From Coptis chinensis (lineage: Eukaryota; Streptophyta; Magnoliopsida; Ranunculales; Ranunculaceae): 64,000 bases of DNA. Below are positions 11,999 through 24,153 of the stretch, piece by piece. A program made the position numbers and the translations under genes. Under the pieces are notes generated by a model. It was not told the DNA's origin. It did not search any database and saw nothing but the letters and a program-made list of their open reading frames with translations. The stretch covers positions 71,723,501 through 71,787,500 of the forward strand of contig CM027381.1 in assembly GCA_015680905.1 (NCBI GenBank). The letters run 5' to 3'. The number at the start of each line of letters is the position of its first letter. Positions within the stretch are counted from its first letter, which is position 1.

Positions 11999-12062
11999 TA
12001 TTTTTTTATTTTATTTTTTTATTATTTTATTATTATTATTTTTTTTATTTTTTTTTTTATTT

Positions 12063-12101
<39 letters not shown>

Positions 12102-12107
12102 GAGAAT
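11999..12107. repeat. AT low-complexity tract
   Basis: TTATTTT-type repeats pass into an almost pure T run at about 12066-12097. Phenylalanine-rich frames across it are artefacts of composition. It lies between the TATA-like box and the ORF-B region of B1. Confidence 0.85.
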
Positions 12108-12419
12108 AAGGACAAGGAAATCGATATATTATCACAATAGGATGTAAGAACGCATAAATGGTATGGAAACACAACATAATGATAACGATGACTTAACTAC
12201 AAACCTAAATATTAGATAGAACTATATGCCACATTAACAACATGACTATAATAAAACAACCGAAAGCATGAAAACTTGAGTAGCATATTCAAGCCGCCGC
12301 GCTCAAACTTTTCTAGTGCATCCATGAATCTTGAACTTGGAGTGATCCAAAAACGTTTTTTAGAATAAGAAGTGTAGAGGGAAGAATAAGAAATGAGTGA
12401 ATATGGAGGAAGAGTTGAA

Positions 12420-12434
12420 CTTATTTATAGAAAG
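12420..12434 (-). promoter_or_regulatory. TATA-like box upstream of ORF-B (B1)
   Basis: The minus strand reads CTTTCTATAAATAAG, followed by a pyrimidine-rich stretch with CTTCCTCC and TTCTTCCCTC. Position and downstream composition match the box before ORF-B in A1 and A2. Confidence 0.4.
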
Positions 12435-12459
12435 AAAATTGCCGCTCAATCGCTTTTCC

Positions 12460-12558
12460 TCGACCGCTTTTAGATGTGGTCATGACCGCTTTTCTCGACC
12501 GCTTTTTAGATGTGGTTCATGACCGCTTTTCTCAACCGCTTTTATAGATGCTGCTTTC
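12460..12558. repeat. Short tandem repeat, about 36-bp unit
   Basis: Two full units and a partial third of TCGACCGCTTTTAGATGTGG followed by TCATGACCGCTTTTC lie just upstream (minus sense) of the TATA-like box at 12420. They could be promoter-proximal repeats. The frequent ACCGCTTTT strings may be misread ACCTGCTTTT. Confidence 0.55.
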
Positions 12559-12559
12559 A

Positions 12560-12788
12560 TTATTGGTTTTGAACGCGGTTAGTTACGCTAAAATTTGTTG
12601 TTTAAGTATGACATATGAAAATATATTTATATATATATGTATATAATTTATTACTACTAATATATGTTCCTACCTATATACTATAATATTAGATATAGCT
12701 AATATATAAAAATATTTTAGGAACTATCTCTATTAAGCTAGAAAGTACAAACACGTGAAATAAAATGTCCGATATAATATTATACAAG
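12560..12788 (-). other. B1 ORF-A/ORF-B spacer
   Basis: AT-rich sequence with TATATATA runs near 12630-12650. Nothing coding is seen. It corresponds to the ORF-A/ORF-B spacer of family A. Confidence 0.4.
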
Positions 12789-12789
12789 A

Positions 12790-13990
12790 CCGAATAAATA
12801 AAACTAGCTACCGATGATCCTCCTCGTGTCAGAGCGTAATCCTGGGGCCGCGTAGAAGAACTGTGAGTCCCGCGACGCCGCGGCAAGACGAGCTCCCCGT
12901 GGAGGCTAATCGCTTCCCCGATATCACCAAGAGTATCCATCACCGAAGCCTGAAATCGATGCCGCTCGCCATGAACATTCGCTGAAACCGGTTCGGGCGA
13001 AGTAAGCATACCGGTCCCGAAATGTAGTCATGGAGGCATCTCATCTCCGCTGAATTCACCCATGCCGCTGGCCATCGACTCGCGGGCGAAAGTGGTCATA
13101 TTCGCCCTTAACTCGCCTAAGGTACGCCTCATCGACACCGGCGAAAGTGTGTATGTGTCTCGCACCAATCGCTCACCGCACGTAGGCCTCTATGGGTGGG
13201 TGATCTTACTCATGGGCGCCTCATCAAAGTATGGTGGGTGAGAGGATCCTACGCTTTAGCGCGGTTCGGCCGCCCTAGGTGCCGTGGGTTCCTAAGGGTC
13301 TTGTATGCATTTTTAAACACCAAAGATATTCTCATATTGTGGTATAGGGAGTAGTGGGGTGGCATAAAAATCCCAGATTAATCATGACTTTGCTATTAGA
13401 ACGGGCAAGGGGGGCAGAATCTAAGAGTGGCATGTGTGATAATATCAAAAAGAAAGGTAACGATGCAGAAGTTACCCTTTCGCCCCGGAGGATCCAAAGA
13501 AGGTGGAGGAAGGTCTTGTTGATGTCGGAAGGCTTCGAGGTGCCAATGACGCTCTCACCCCCACCCATTGAAGTTATCCGCTAGCCGGTTTCGCCGCGAC
13601 CGAAATACCGATACGCCGCGATTTTCCGCCGATGTTGTACTCTCCCTCGAAGCGCGGTCGAAAGCATTAGGTCAGAAGTCCGCGGGTACACGGACGGCCG
13701 CCGAAATAACCCGGTGGTCGACCAGTGGAATGCCCGCGGATCCCCGAGAGCAACACCGTGTGACTTCGCGGTCGACACCCTCGACGGTGATCCAAAAATG
13801 GTCGCCATTAAAGCTTCCATTGTCGTGAGAATTTCATCACCAAATCCTTAGAATAAAGCCCTCCATTGGCATATAACAAACTCTCCCATCCTCTAGAGTG
13901 AATTTCGCGGATCAAAGAATGGAGCAAACATCCCGCTTTCAAACAAATTTCCAAAAATTTTTCCACACAACCGGCCTCGCTTCCAGCCAT
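12790..13990 (-). pseudogene. ORF-A of B1 (Athila envelope-like / plant transposon protein), broken
   Basis: On the minus strand the N-terminal frame (13990-13808) has the motif R-G-W-E-S-L near residue 34, then a D-L-V-M-K-F motif. This parallels R-R-D-W-K-H-L then D-L-V-Q-Q-F in family A ORF-A. The middle (13568-13332) has the H-L-L-W-I-L motif and a hydrophobic, leucine-rich segment. The tail (13009-12830) is Ser/Arg rich. At least three frame breaks are present. The gene lies downstream of integrase in the sense direction. Family assignment rests on resemblance to env-like ORFs of Athila elements and is moderate. No transmembrane envelope is evident. Confidence 0.5.
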
Positions 13991-15340
13991 TGCCGATCTA
14001 AGAGGGAGGATGGCTATGGATTATTGATGAGGGGAGAATTGGGATGATCCGACGGAAGGAAATTTTGATCGAGCTGTGATGGTCTCGCACAGACCCGGTT
14101 TTAGTGTGGGCCTATCTCGCGCAGACCGATGCGAGAGAGGGGCAAGATCCGGTTTTTAGGAGACGAATCGTGGAATAGTGACGCTGCGGTTATCGGGTTG
14201 GTTGGTTTAAATGGGCCGAGAAATCGATATTTGGGTTGGGCCAAAAATTTTTCAAGCCCAAATCGCCTAAAGCCCGATTTAAACCTAAAAATCTAAATGC
14301 GCACTCCATGACTCGCTTGGGTCTCGAATTGGACTAATGAGATATCGAAATGATCGGCACAAAAAATTCTATCCAATTGTATGAGTCATTCTTGAAAGTC
14401 ACAATTTTTTTTTTTTTTAGAAGGAAAGTGTAAGGGTTTTATTTACATACAAGGGAGATATACGTGAAAACACCGAATGTCCGTGGAGTCACCATCTTAA
14501 ATCATAGACAACGGCCATGTCGGCTCGAGCTTAACCCAATCCAGCCGTGATCGCGGGCTTCACCTCTATGTATTATGGGGTTAGGGGCGTGACGGTACCA
14601 TCCCGACCGCGGCGCGCTACGGCCTATTAAAATTGCCCTTTTACATACGGGTTATCCTCAAACCGCCCCAAGGGACTCAAAGTAACCAATTCTAGGGTTG
14701 GTCCGGTGGAATCCATTGCCCGCTTCAGGTTCCAAGTATGCAACATCCGAGGTTTGATTACGCGATCCCTTTGTGCAAAACTTAATGCAAAGGGAAAAAG
14801 GTAACAAAATAAACATATTTACAAGGTGAGTCTTTTAACGCCGATCCTCAAGACTAATCGAGTCTTTTAACGCCGATTCTCAAGACAAATCGAAGTCTTT
14901 TTATTGCCGATTCTCAAGACTTAATCCCAACCGGTGGAGAAACGGGCGGGCGAATTTAAGATTATCCCGCAAGCACTGGTGTTAGACAAAAGTATACCTT
15001 AAACGGCTAGTATCGGATAGGAAGTCGAGCCTAGATGTATGGGTGTTTGGCAATGCATACACCACCCCATCCTTCGCAAGACGCCGCTTACGAAAGCAAA
15101 AGAACTACTACCACCATTCCCTATTCGCGGATGAGTGAGACTTACACCAAATGATTAGCTGAAGTTCGCGAGGTAGAGAGTAGAAAAGGGAAGAAAAGGA
15201 AGGAGGTGAAATTTTAGGTACCCATCGCTTAATCAAAAAGCACGCTTTGCTCGCGGTTGCGTATCACATTTATACCCGCTCAGAAAAGAGTTTTCGCGGA
15301 CTAAGGTTCCGCGCTTTGCAACCACACACTTCAAAGAACT
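13991..15340 (-). other. B1 spacer between integrase and ORF-A
   Basis: A GC-richer noncoding stretch holding repeated GAGTCTTTTAACGCCGAT-like units near 14828-14910 and an A/T run near 14405. A PPT-like CCTTGGGGCGG appears on the minus strand near 14664. A TATA-like GGGTATAAATG lies at 15268-15278. No protein is recognised. Confidence 0.45.
15268..15278 (-). promoter_or_regulatory. TATA-like box downstream of B1 integrase
   Basis: The minus strand reads GCGGGTATAAATG, followed at about 70 bases by a pyrimidine-rich stretch of CCTCCTTCCTTTTCTTCCC. It may be a start for ORF-A or ORF-A/B transcripts. The match to the other boxes is in style and place only. Confidence 0.3.
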
Positions 15341-15347
15341 TTGGAGA

Positions 15348-16720
15348 TCATAAGATAGAAGATGGCCCGGCTACCAAAATGGCGCACTCTATAGAAACAA
15401 GATTGAGCACGCCAAACCAAAAAACATCTAGTCGCGGTATATCGGATTCAAGAAGAGTCCGCTCAACATCCGGGTGAGCCGAATTGCGTGGTAATGTTTT
15501 AGGCGCTTGTCCATCGACTTGAAATTCATCGTTATCTTTGATTAAGCAAAGAGATTGCCCCATAATGTTTCACAAACCGACACAATGAAAGGACCGCACC
15601 ATCGCGGTTTTCAATTTACCAGAAAGATGTGTAACTGAGTTGTATAAAGAAAACTTTTTGGCCAATTTTGAAATCCTTACGCGAAAAATGTGCTTGTCGC
15701 GGCACTCTTTTCATATTAGCTTTGTAGATTTCGGAGAGATCATAAGCATCAATCCCAATCTCCTCAAGCTCATTTAATTGTAGTTTTCGCTTTCACCGCC
15801 TCGATGATATTGTAATCGAGGCTTTTGATGGCCCAAAAGGCACGATGCTCAAGTTCAACCGGGCAGATGACAAGGTTTTCCAAAACAACGCGTAAGGAGA
15901 CATCCCTATAGTGTCTTAAATGTCGCTCGGTATGCCCACAAGGCATCCGATAAGCGGAGAGACCAAATCCTTTCTTGACGGGTTGACAGCTTTTCTCCGT
16001 AATAGACTTTATCTCCTCATTGAGACTTCCACTTGGCCACTGCTTGTGGGTGGTATGGAGTAGCAACCTTGTGAGTAACTCCATATTTCTTCATTAAAAC
16101 CCAAAAATTTTGTTACAAAAATGTGTACCCCCCATCACCGATGATAGCTTTGGGAACACCAAAACGAGAGAAAATGTTTTCTTTACAAATCTCACGACAG
16201 CCTTATGGTCATTCGAAATTTACGCGCGAAAGTGCCTCAATCCATTTGGACACATAGTCTACAAATAACTAAAATGTATAGAAAACCTTGAGAAATGGAA
16301 GGGTCCCATAAAATCAATGCCCCAAACATCAAAAATTTCCACAATCAAGATAGGATTTAGGGCATCATATTTCTTTGGTAATCGACCTAGGTGTTTGATA
16401 ACGAATGCAAGCTACGCGAATGTTCGTGGTGCATCGCTAAAAAGGGTAGGCCAAGAAAACCACATTGTAACACTTTGGCCGCAGTTTTCCACTAAAAATG
16501 ACCTCCGCAAGATTGTTCATGGCAAAAGGATAATACGCCGTGTGTCCCACCGGGAATGCAAAACGAATTTAATGAGTTGGTCGAACAATACTTAAAGAGG
16601 TAGGGTTCATCCCGTAAATAATATTTTACAGCTGGATAAGAACTTTTATGATCGTGACGACCAAAAGGAGGGGACTTCCTCAAGAACCAGGTAGTTAACG
16701 ATATCCGCATTCATGGAGAT
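15348..16720 (-). pseudogene. B1 integrase, broken
   Basis: On the minus strand the frame at 16710-16492 has the N-terminal pattern [13 protein letters not shown], followed by a C-H-E-Q-S-C-G-G-H zinc-binding start. This is the gypsy integrase HHCC domain. Frames at 16084-15770 include a K-Q-W-P-S-G piece and a C-terminal L-E-H-R-A-F-W-A-I-K motif typical of the end of Athila integrase. The final frame (15563-15348) has D-N-D-E-F-Q-V-D-G-Q, as in the tail of the family A integrase. Many frameshifts separate these, several at CAG/CTG sites. Confidence 0.65.
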
Positions 16721-16849
16721 GAGAAAATAGAGTACAAGTATTCGTCTGGGAAGGAATCACCGATAGCTTTAATCACTATCGATGTCACCAACCAGCCTTG
16801 ATAAATGGTCGGCTATTTACATTTTTCGTTCCTTTCTTTGTCTTTGATT

Positions 16850-18130
16850 TCCGTGGTGAATTCTTTTGTAAGAGAAGGATCCAAGCAGAACAATCGTTGT
16901 TTTTTAGGGCCTTTTTTCGCGAAAAGTAAGCACCGAATCAAGCGCATGGTCAAGATATACTATGGTCGATGTTCCAACTAGGTAGGGCTTAAACTTATCC
17001 AAAGCATAGACAACAGCTAGGAACTCTTTTTCAGTTGTGGTATAATTACGCTGAGCCGCCGTTAAGAGTTTTACTAGCTTAATAAATGACAACGGGTTTG
17101 TCGTCACGCCGCTGGCCTAGCACGCACCAATAGCAAAGTCGCTAGCCGCCACACATCGGGCCTCAATGGTTGAGACCAATCGTGGGGTGAATAATAGGAG
17201 CCGTAGTCGAGCGGTTTTAGTGTATCAAAAGCTTGTTTGCAATTGAAATTGAAGCTCTAATACGCGATCCTAAAGTGAGATTGGTTAATGGTCGAAAGCA
17301 ACTTTAGAGAAATCCTCGAATGAATCTCCTCAGAAAACCAAGCCGCGGCCTAAAAAGGCACGGATATCCCGAATCAGGCGCGGGAAGGGTAGCTAAGAAA
17401 TTTTAACAATTTTAGCTTTATCAACCTCTATCCCGCCTTTTGAAAAACAATGACCTAGAACAAGTCCTTTGGTAACCATGAAATGACACTTCTCCCAATT
17501 GAGTACCAGATTTTTTCCTCGCAACGCCGCTAAGACTTTGGAAAGGTCGATAAACAATCGTTAAAGGAATTTCCGTGAATGGAAAAGTCGCCCATGAAGA
17601 CTTCCATATAACGCTCCACCATATCACTAAAAATGTGAAGCATGCAGCATTGAAAGTGCCCCGGGCATTACAAAGACCAAAAGGCATTCGCCTCAGAAGC
17701 AAAGGTTCCAAAGGGACACGGAAAGTTGTCTTTTTTGATCGTATGGATCGATGACAATTTGGAAGTATCCGAATAGCCATCAAGAAAACAAGTAGTAAGC
17801 ATGACCGCTAAACGCTCTAGCATCCGGGTCAATGAACGGGGAGAGGAAAATGATCTTTACGGTTCCGCATTAAGTTTGGCGATAGTCAATGCAAATTCTC
17901 CATTTCAAAGGAATGCGAAAGTGGAGATGCATTCACCATTTTCATTTTGCACAACTTGAATGCCGGACTTTTTGGGAACAACGCGGACAGACTAACCCGG
18001 GCCACTATCCGAGATAGGTATATGATACCCGCGATCAAGTAAACGTGAGAACTTCCCTCTCACTACTTCCTTCATAGCGGATTAAGGCGGGCGCTGTGGT
18101 TCTCGTGGATGTCTTTGTGCCGCCATCAAG
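16850..18130 (-). pseudogene. B1 reverse transcriptase and RNase H, broken
   Basis: RNase H is seen at 17107-16904, with A-Q-R-N-Y-T-T-T-E-K-E, then Y-A-L-D-K-F and a Y-L-V-G motif. The segment that should read T-D-H-A-A is altered to L-D-H-A. RT is seen at 17783-17421 with R-M-P-F-G-L-C-N-A, the conserved fingers/palm motif just before the catalytic Asp pair. The Asp pair region itself is shifted. The element is not coding-competent as read. Confidence 0.7.
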
Positions 18131-18239
18131 ATGTATAATGACGCGCGCATATGCTAGGGTCTATTCCCTTGATATCATCTAAGGACCATCCGATAGCGGA
18201 GCGGTGTTCACGAATGACATGAATCAAACGCGGTCTCTT

Positions 18240-19231
18240 CGCCCCAGAGTCAAGGAGCAGAAATTATTATAGGGTGACTACCATCGGATCGAGATGTACG
18301 CATTTCAAATCAGGGGGTAGAGGTTTTAAACCGAGTTGGAGGATCGGGGATCAAGGATTCGCGGAGGGATCATCTCTTCAATGGAAAAGAGCTTAATCCG
18401 TCCTTCCTCAATTAGTTTGCACCGACGCATTAGTGGTCAATAGTGGGTACCGACTCTAATAATGCATGGACATCCCTTTATGTACGAAGTCATCGCCAAA
18501 CTCCGGATTATCAAAAGAAAGAAACCGTGTATCTCGCCCCGGGGAAAAGAGTTTCAAATAATCATGTTCCGCACTATCAACCAAGCTAATCTCGCCTCCA
18601 TTATAGGATCGGAAATTGTTTCATTATTTTGAATACGCTGAGTTCGACAGTAAAGGTTCCCGAAAAGACAATGTCATTGAACCATCCCGACAATTTATGA
18701 GAGCCGCTAGCAGCTTGCAAGGAAAGGACGCCCCAAGATGATAGGGATGGAGTCACAAGCTACTTCAAGATCTAGAATGACAAAATCAACCGATAGTAAA
18801 AATCTTGACCTTTACTATAACGCTCTCTACTATGCCTTTTGGGTATTTGATGGAGCCGATCCGCGAAGTTGCAGAGTCATATTGGTAGGTTTCAATTCAT
18901 GAAGACCTAACCGCTTAAATAAGTAGTAGTGGAAGTAGGTTAACACCGCACCTAGGTCTAAAAGCCGCAAGAAGAAGATATATTTGTCGCCCAACGCATG
19001 GTACCGCTTGGTCGAACTGGTCCTTGTAATTTTACCACACCATTGGTAGTGGTAATCGAGGGAAACCGCCGCTGAGGAACGCTTTGTCGAGGTACATTCA
19101 GACGCCGCTTGGTGGTGCACATGTCCTTCAAAAACTTGGCATGTTTGGGCAAATGCTTTTAGCGATCTAGGAAAGGTAAGTTTATGGTCAAATTTTGAAG
19201 GTTTCACGGATCTCATCAAAATGTTCGCCAT
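18240..19231 (-). pseudogene. B1 aspartic protease region, broken
   Basis: The minus-strand frame 19231-18830 contains L-L-D-L-G-A, the retropepsin active-site motif D-[ST/L]-G-A, followed by Y-L-F-K-R-L-G-L and L-K-P-T-N-M-T-L-Q-L. That order is typical of plant gypsy (Athila/Tat) proteases. Upstream, P-K-H-A-K-F-L-K-D-M-C-T-T matches the gag-protease linker also present in A3. The N-terminal half is out of frame. Confidence 0.65.
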
Positions 19232-19249
19232 GTTTGTTCTTTACCAAAC

Positions 19250-20881
19250 GGGCAGGAACGGAGCTTTGGACGGAATCGTGATAAGGATCAATGGTATCTT
19301 TTCCTAGGGACGAGGTGTAGATTTTGATGGTACAACTTCGTCCGCTATAGGTCATGAGGTATGAGTTGGAAGGACGCTAGTCGCGGGCTTCCGCCGATTC
19401 CTCGCCCGCATAATGATATTATTGTCGATGGTTCGCCGTAACTAAGAGTGGTAATGGCATTTTACCTCACCCCGCTTTGGATTACTAGGTCCCGTGCATT
19501 GTCGAAGTTCAAAGGCGCGGTTTGAGGCTTAGTGGTTTGAACCGCTTTGGCCAGTGGAACACGCTTTTGACTTTTATCCCCGAAAGCCAAACAAAGAGAC
19601 CGCTGGATAGAAGCTAGGATTTGATTCTCGTTGATTCATGTATGTCAGAAAGTTTCACCGCTTTATCTACCGTGGATTGTACCAAAGGAGCCGCAGTGAA
19701 CTAGTTCACGGTTATTATTTACGGGTTGATTTTGGTAGCCATATCCTTGGTTAGCGGAACAAGGTCATGGGTTGTTTTGGTATCCCATATTTGGCTATTG
19801 TTGGGAAAATTACTTTGCCCTTGCTGAAATTGTGGAGGATTTCCTGACGATAGGAATTGTAATTCGCGGGTGGTCGACAGAACGCTTGTTGCCACCGAGG
19901 AGCTTGTTGTTGGAGGGTGCCCAAGCTAAATTCGGATGTTGTCGCCAAGGTGCATTAGGGATGTTGAAAGCACAAGCCTCTTCGTAAGGTTGGGGAGGAC
20001 ACTCATGATACCAAAGGACAATAAGAATCGGCGCGGTTCAGACTTAAGCAAAGAGGGCATGGGGAAGCCATTGGCAGCCATGACCGCTTGGGTTTTTGTT
20101 CATTTACTTGTACCGAAAGAGCATCGAACCTTTTGTTTAAGGTCTCGATTAGAGTTTTTAATTCGGATCGGTTTGACCTCAACATAGACGTAACTTTGGT
20201 AGGAGTGTCTTTAGAAGATCTAGAAGAATCGTTGTTTCCCCAATGGGTGCTTCGCGGAGGCCTCGCTTCTCAAGAAAAGTGTATGCTTCAAGAAATTTTG
20301 TCCATGAAACAACCGCCGCTCATGATGTCTAATGTTTCCTTTGATGGTCGAGAGACCATTAAAAATGAACTAACTAATACAAATGTGTCGAAGCCGATGA
20401 TGGGGACATTCGAGAAGTAGATCAAGAATCCGCCTCCACGCCCAAAAGGATTCCCCGGGGTGCCGGGCGAAAAGAATTGAATCTTTTGAAGCATTTCTGT
20501 AGTTTTTTTTGAGTATAGAACTTTATCATGAATGCTTGAACAAGTTTGGCCCATGTGTCAATGGATTGCGGCGCTTTGTCCGGGCGAGCCAAACCGAAGC
20601 TTTATCGCCTAAGGTGAAGCGGAAACAACCTAAGCAAGACTTGTTCGTTGGTAACGGCCGGATGGCGGAAAGTGGTGACTACTTGTTGCATCCGACGAAG
20701 ATGATCAGACGGTTTTTCATGGTCTAAACCATGGTAAACAGTAACAAACCGAAAATGTTTGGCGGAATACTTAAAATCACCTACAATCGTGATCGAAGTT
20801 TAATGCAGAAGCGTGTCCTTCCCCAGAAGGCAAAGATAGAACCGAAAGGGTTTCTCGACCGCGGAGATTTTCTTCAACCAT
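19250..20881 (-). pseudogene. B1 gag, broken
   Basis: A possible start MVEENLRG lies at 20881. The capsid-like part at 20554-20288 carries a K-V-L-Y-S-K-K-T-T-E-M-L pattern, equivalent to the H-F-Y-P-P-L-K-T-D-E-I-L of A2 gag. A zinc-knuckle-like C-P-L-C-x4-R-x4-C occurs in the frame 20185-20003. The expected His reads Arg, so it would not bind zinc as read. Several frameshifts are present. Confidence 0.6.
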
Positions 20882-22270
20882 AATTAAAGGAGATAATGGA
20901 AACGAGATGTTTGACGAGGTTGATTTACTGAGGAGGAACTATGCCTAGGAGATAACATAAACAGCTTGTTTCTTTGTATTTTCGACGATGATATGTAAGT
21001 TCTAATTCCTTATGTTTACCGCATCCGTAGTCTCATACAAATATGAATTTTAATTTAGTGCTCATAAGGAAACTAATAATGACCGGAGTTTTTTAGGAGG
21101 GAAGGACAAAGTTGAAGCACGCTTTCCCGAAATGCTGCTAACCTCGAAAGCAGGAAGCTAGATAACGCGGTGAATATTCCAGCCAGCCCGTGTCTCCCCG
21201 AGAGAATTGAGGGAGGTTGTTCGTGGCTAGCACGCTCCTTTAATTAGGGCAACCTCAATTTTTTCAAGTTTCCTAGGCAATCATGGAATAGGATGATTTA
21301 TGATGGTGTATTATGCGGGTGTTATTAAGATGATTTAGATGAAAATTTTAATTACTATGATTTTAAATTTTAATTTTTAATATTTTTAATTTTTTAATTT
21401 TTAATTTTTTTTTTTTTTTAATTTTTTTTTTTTTTTTTTATTATAATTAGTGTATTATGGAGACGGATTACTTAAACATGCAATTAAAAACGATAAATGC
21501 TAGAAATAGAAACTAACTAACATATACTAGTTTACGCAGAAAAGTCTACCCATGCAAATCTATATTGCCTATATGCGCAACTATATGTAAGTTATAATGC
21601 GGAGCTAGGGGAATGTCAAGAACTAACTCATGCAATTGAATACCGCGGTAATGGAATTGATGTTACATACACATACAAAAATATTCTAAGCAGGTGGTTT
21701 GATGCTACGATATATCAAAATATATTCAATCATATTAATTGTGTTACGTGAATATGTGATGACGAACCACCTTTACATGCACAGAAGTTCTCATGTTAAC
21801 ATACAAATATACGAGGTAAAAACAGTTATAGCTTAATAATATCCTCGACAAAGTTTGAGGAGTTTAAGAGTTTGAAACCCAAGGCCCCGCGCGATTCCTC
21901 GTGAGATAGCGATCGACTACTCCCGAAGCTTATGCTACTAGAAAAACAGACCAAAGAGCCCAAAAGAGTAATCGAAAAGGAAAGTGGGCTCAGACTGAAA
22001 ACCGGAGTGTTGATATCCGTGTTAGTTTCGCTTTGTTTATTAATTCAGTCTCGCCCGGAGACTCTTTTGTCCGCTTAGTACTTCAAATTCCTACGGAGTA
22101 CTTAGATCAAGGCTAATGAAGATAAACAAAACTTGGCTCACGCTTATTTGTTAGTAGAAAAAATTACGGTAAAGAGTTAGTATTGTAAATGTAAAATGAA
22201 AATTAAAAAGATGATGAGGTAAGGGAGGGGTTTTATGGATGTATTCCAGCTTATTACGTTAAGTCCAGAG
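20882..22270 (-). other. B1 5' leader
   Basis: About 1.4 kb lies between PBS and gag with no coding frame. It contains an AT low-complexity tract at 21370-21442. Long untranslated leaders are usual in Athila-like elements. Confidence 0.55.
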
Positions 22271-22271
22271 T

Positions 22272-22287
22272 CCGGCCGCAGCGCCAT
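22272..22287 (-). other. B1 primer binding site
   Basis: On the minus strand TGGCGCTGCGGCCGGA follows the LTR end after two bases. Its first six bases match the complement of the plant tRNA-Asp 3' end (TGGCGCCGTTGCCGGGGA from general knowledge). The rest is degenerate. Confidence 0.55.
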
Positions 22288-22288
22288 T

Positions 22289-24153
22289 TGATAAAAACGC
22301 TTTTAGGCACGCTTTATTGGTTTCAAGCCATTTATTTTCTTAAGTCCGAGGTCCACAAACCCAAAGTCCGAGGTCCACACCCAAGTCCAAAGTCCAAAGT
22401 CCAACGTCCAGATTGTCGTGACGCTTTTAGTCAAGTTACCTTTACTCACGTGGGATTGGTAGGATAGGTCGAAAGTAAGGGATCGCCCAAACCTTAGTGG
22501 GCACGGATAGGTTCACAACCGAGTTACAACTTTAGGTGAGTAGGATTTTTAGGTTTCTTTTTAGTTGGTTTTAATTAAAATAACGGTAATGCAAATAATA
22601 TAAATTACTACGGCGATTATATGTAGGTAAATAAAAGTAGAGAAACAGGGAGAGAGTTAATCATGCTCATGCAAGAATCATTTTTCAACAGCTTTTATTA
22701 CTAAATCACTACATCTCTAGTTCGCCTCGCTTCGAGACGACGCCGAAAGTATTGATCCCTAGTGCATGCCCACATCTCTAGGTCGATTTCACTAGCATAA
22801 GGAGTTTCGATAATACCTCATCTCTCGTATATTATTTCGCTCCCCGCACAAGTTCACATCACCGGATTTAATTGGAGAGTCAGTTCGACACTGCAGAGTC
22901 GCCAGACATTTTGTCGCTACGAGACTGGCCCCGAGCATCAAAGATCTAACTTTGTACGCCTCGGCCATTTTGGGACCGGATGTTAATTCTATGTCTAATT
23001 CCTAAGTAGTGATTCTAGAATATTAACGAAGTCAATCCGATTTTTACACGAAGCAAAGATAACCCCCCGGGGGATTAGCTCATCATCATAGGAGGAATAA
23101 TAAAACTTGTCAGATACATTAAGTAAATAAATGCGTGACGTAAATTAAACAAGAAAAGAAATGATCGCTATTAAGGGTAAAATAACTTATCAGATAAGTC
23201 ACCAAAATAAAATGATGTAACGTAAAGATCGAAAAGAAACTAAATCGAAATGAAGCTAAAGCATGAAAATGCCGGTGGTTTCTAATGGCGCGGCCTTCAT
23301 ATTTATATAGATATACAAAAGTGACCCGTGAAATTTTAAGGTTTTGTTTTTAGCTAATTGAATGGTTCAAAAAACCAAACTTTGTTTTAACTGCTTTTTA
23401 AGTTTTGTCTTTTTTGTCATTTTACGCTTTTTGTTTTAGTTTATGTTAATTCAAACCACCAGTTTGAATTGATACGTTTTTTTTCTTGACAGATGGTATC
23501 AATTTGAAACCATCAATTGCCACCCGCCTATGCCGACTCATCATGCCTTCCGGCCCGCGATAATGTGTCCACTTAGTGTGTCCAGTTGGCGCGCCCAAAA
23601 TTGGCGCTTTTACTACTTTTGTCCTCGCAGAAGTTCGCCGCCCGTCGCTATGGCACTTCACTAGCCCACGCTTAAGCACCTAGATTTATCCGATTTGAGC
23701 TTCGGAAGTTTCCTCGCCTCTTTATATGTGGGCCCGCTCGCGACCGGTTCTCGTTTTTGGAAACTTCGCTCTAGTCGCTTTGTTTGGGCTTTTACGGGAT
23801 TGAGCGGAATTCCAATATTCCCCAGATTCTTGTAATTTGGCGCCTTCACTAGCCAACGCCTAAGACCTAGATTTATCCGATCCGAGCATCGGAAGTTCCC
23901 CGCTTCTTCATATGTGGGCCCGCTCGCGACCGGTTCTCGTTTTTTTGAAACTTCTCGGGCTTTACGGGTCGAGTGGAAACTCCAAATATTCCCAGATTCC
24001 TCGTGACTTTGATGCATGTTTTATCGCTATCTTCATTTTAATTATGAAACCCCAAAAGTACGAAAATATAATTATTACATGATTATTAAACACATAATTG
24101 ACCAAAATGCTATGTCTCTCGAGGTTTAATATTACAGTTTTGGGTGCTTATCA
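22289..24153 (-). repeat. Gypsy B1 5' LTR
   Basis: On the minus strand it runs from TGATAAGCACCC at 24153 to ...TTTTTATCA at 22289, a length of 1865 bases. It is the partner of 5961-7823. Differences from that copy are largely small indels (for example CTGCAG versus CG, CAG versus CG, CAGACC versus CGCGACC). Its outer edge abuts copia LTR sequence directly. Confidence 0.9.
23655..24005. repeat. Tandem duplication inside the B1 5' LTR
   Basis: Same two-unit arrangement as at 7325-7680, with the second unit starting near 23844. Confidence 0.7.

Larger units (their letters stand above)
5961..24153 (-). mobile_element. Gypsy B1, full-length minus-strand Ty3/gypsy element
   Basis: Two collinear LTRs (5961-7823 and 22289-24153) flank about 14.5 kb of internal sequence. 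On the minus strand the order is PBS, leader, gag, protease, RT, RNase H, integrase, ORF-A, ORF-B, 3' noncoding, PPT. All coding parts are full of frameshifts and stops. The 5-bp flanks differ (CATAT at 5956-5960, GGTTT at 24154-24158), and the outside sequences belong to two different elements. Order and primer site suggest the Athila-like branch of gypsy. Pairwise differences between the LTRs are rich in indels at C/G-rich and CAG/CTG sites, so LTR dating would mislead. Confidence 0.87.

Noticed and set aside
11952..12140. Phenylalanine-rich 62-codon frame
   Set aside because: It is a translation of a TTT/TTA low-complexity tract, with no conserved start or neighbours.
12460..12558. CRISPR-like array
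   Set aside because: Only two to three near-contiguous units with no unique spacers, in a plant nuclear repeat.
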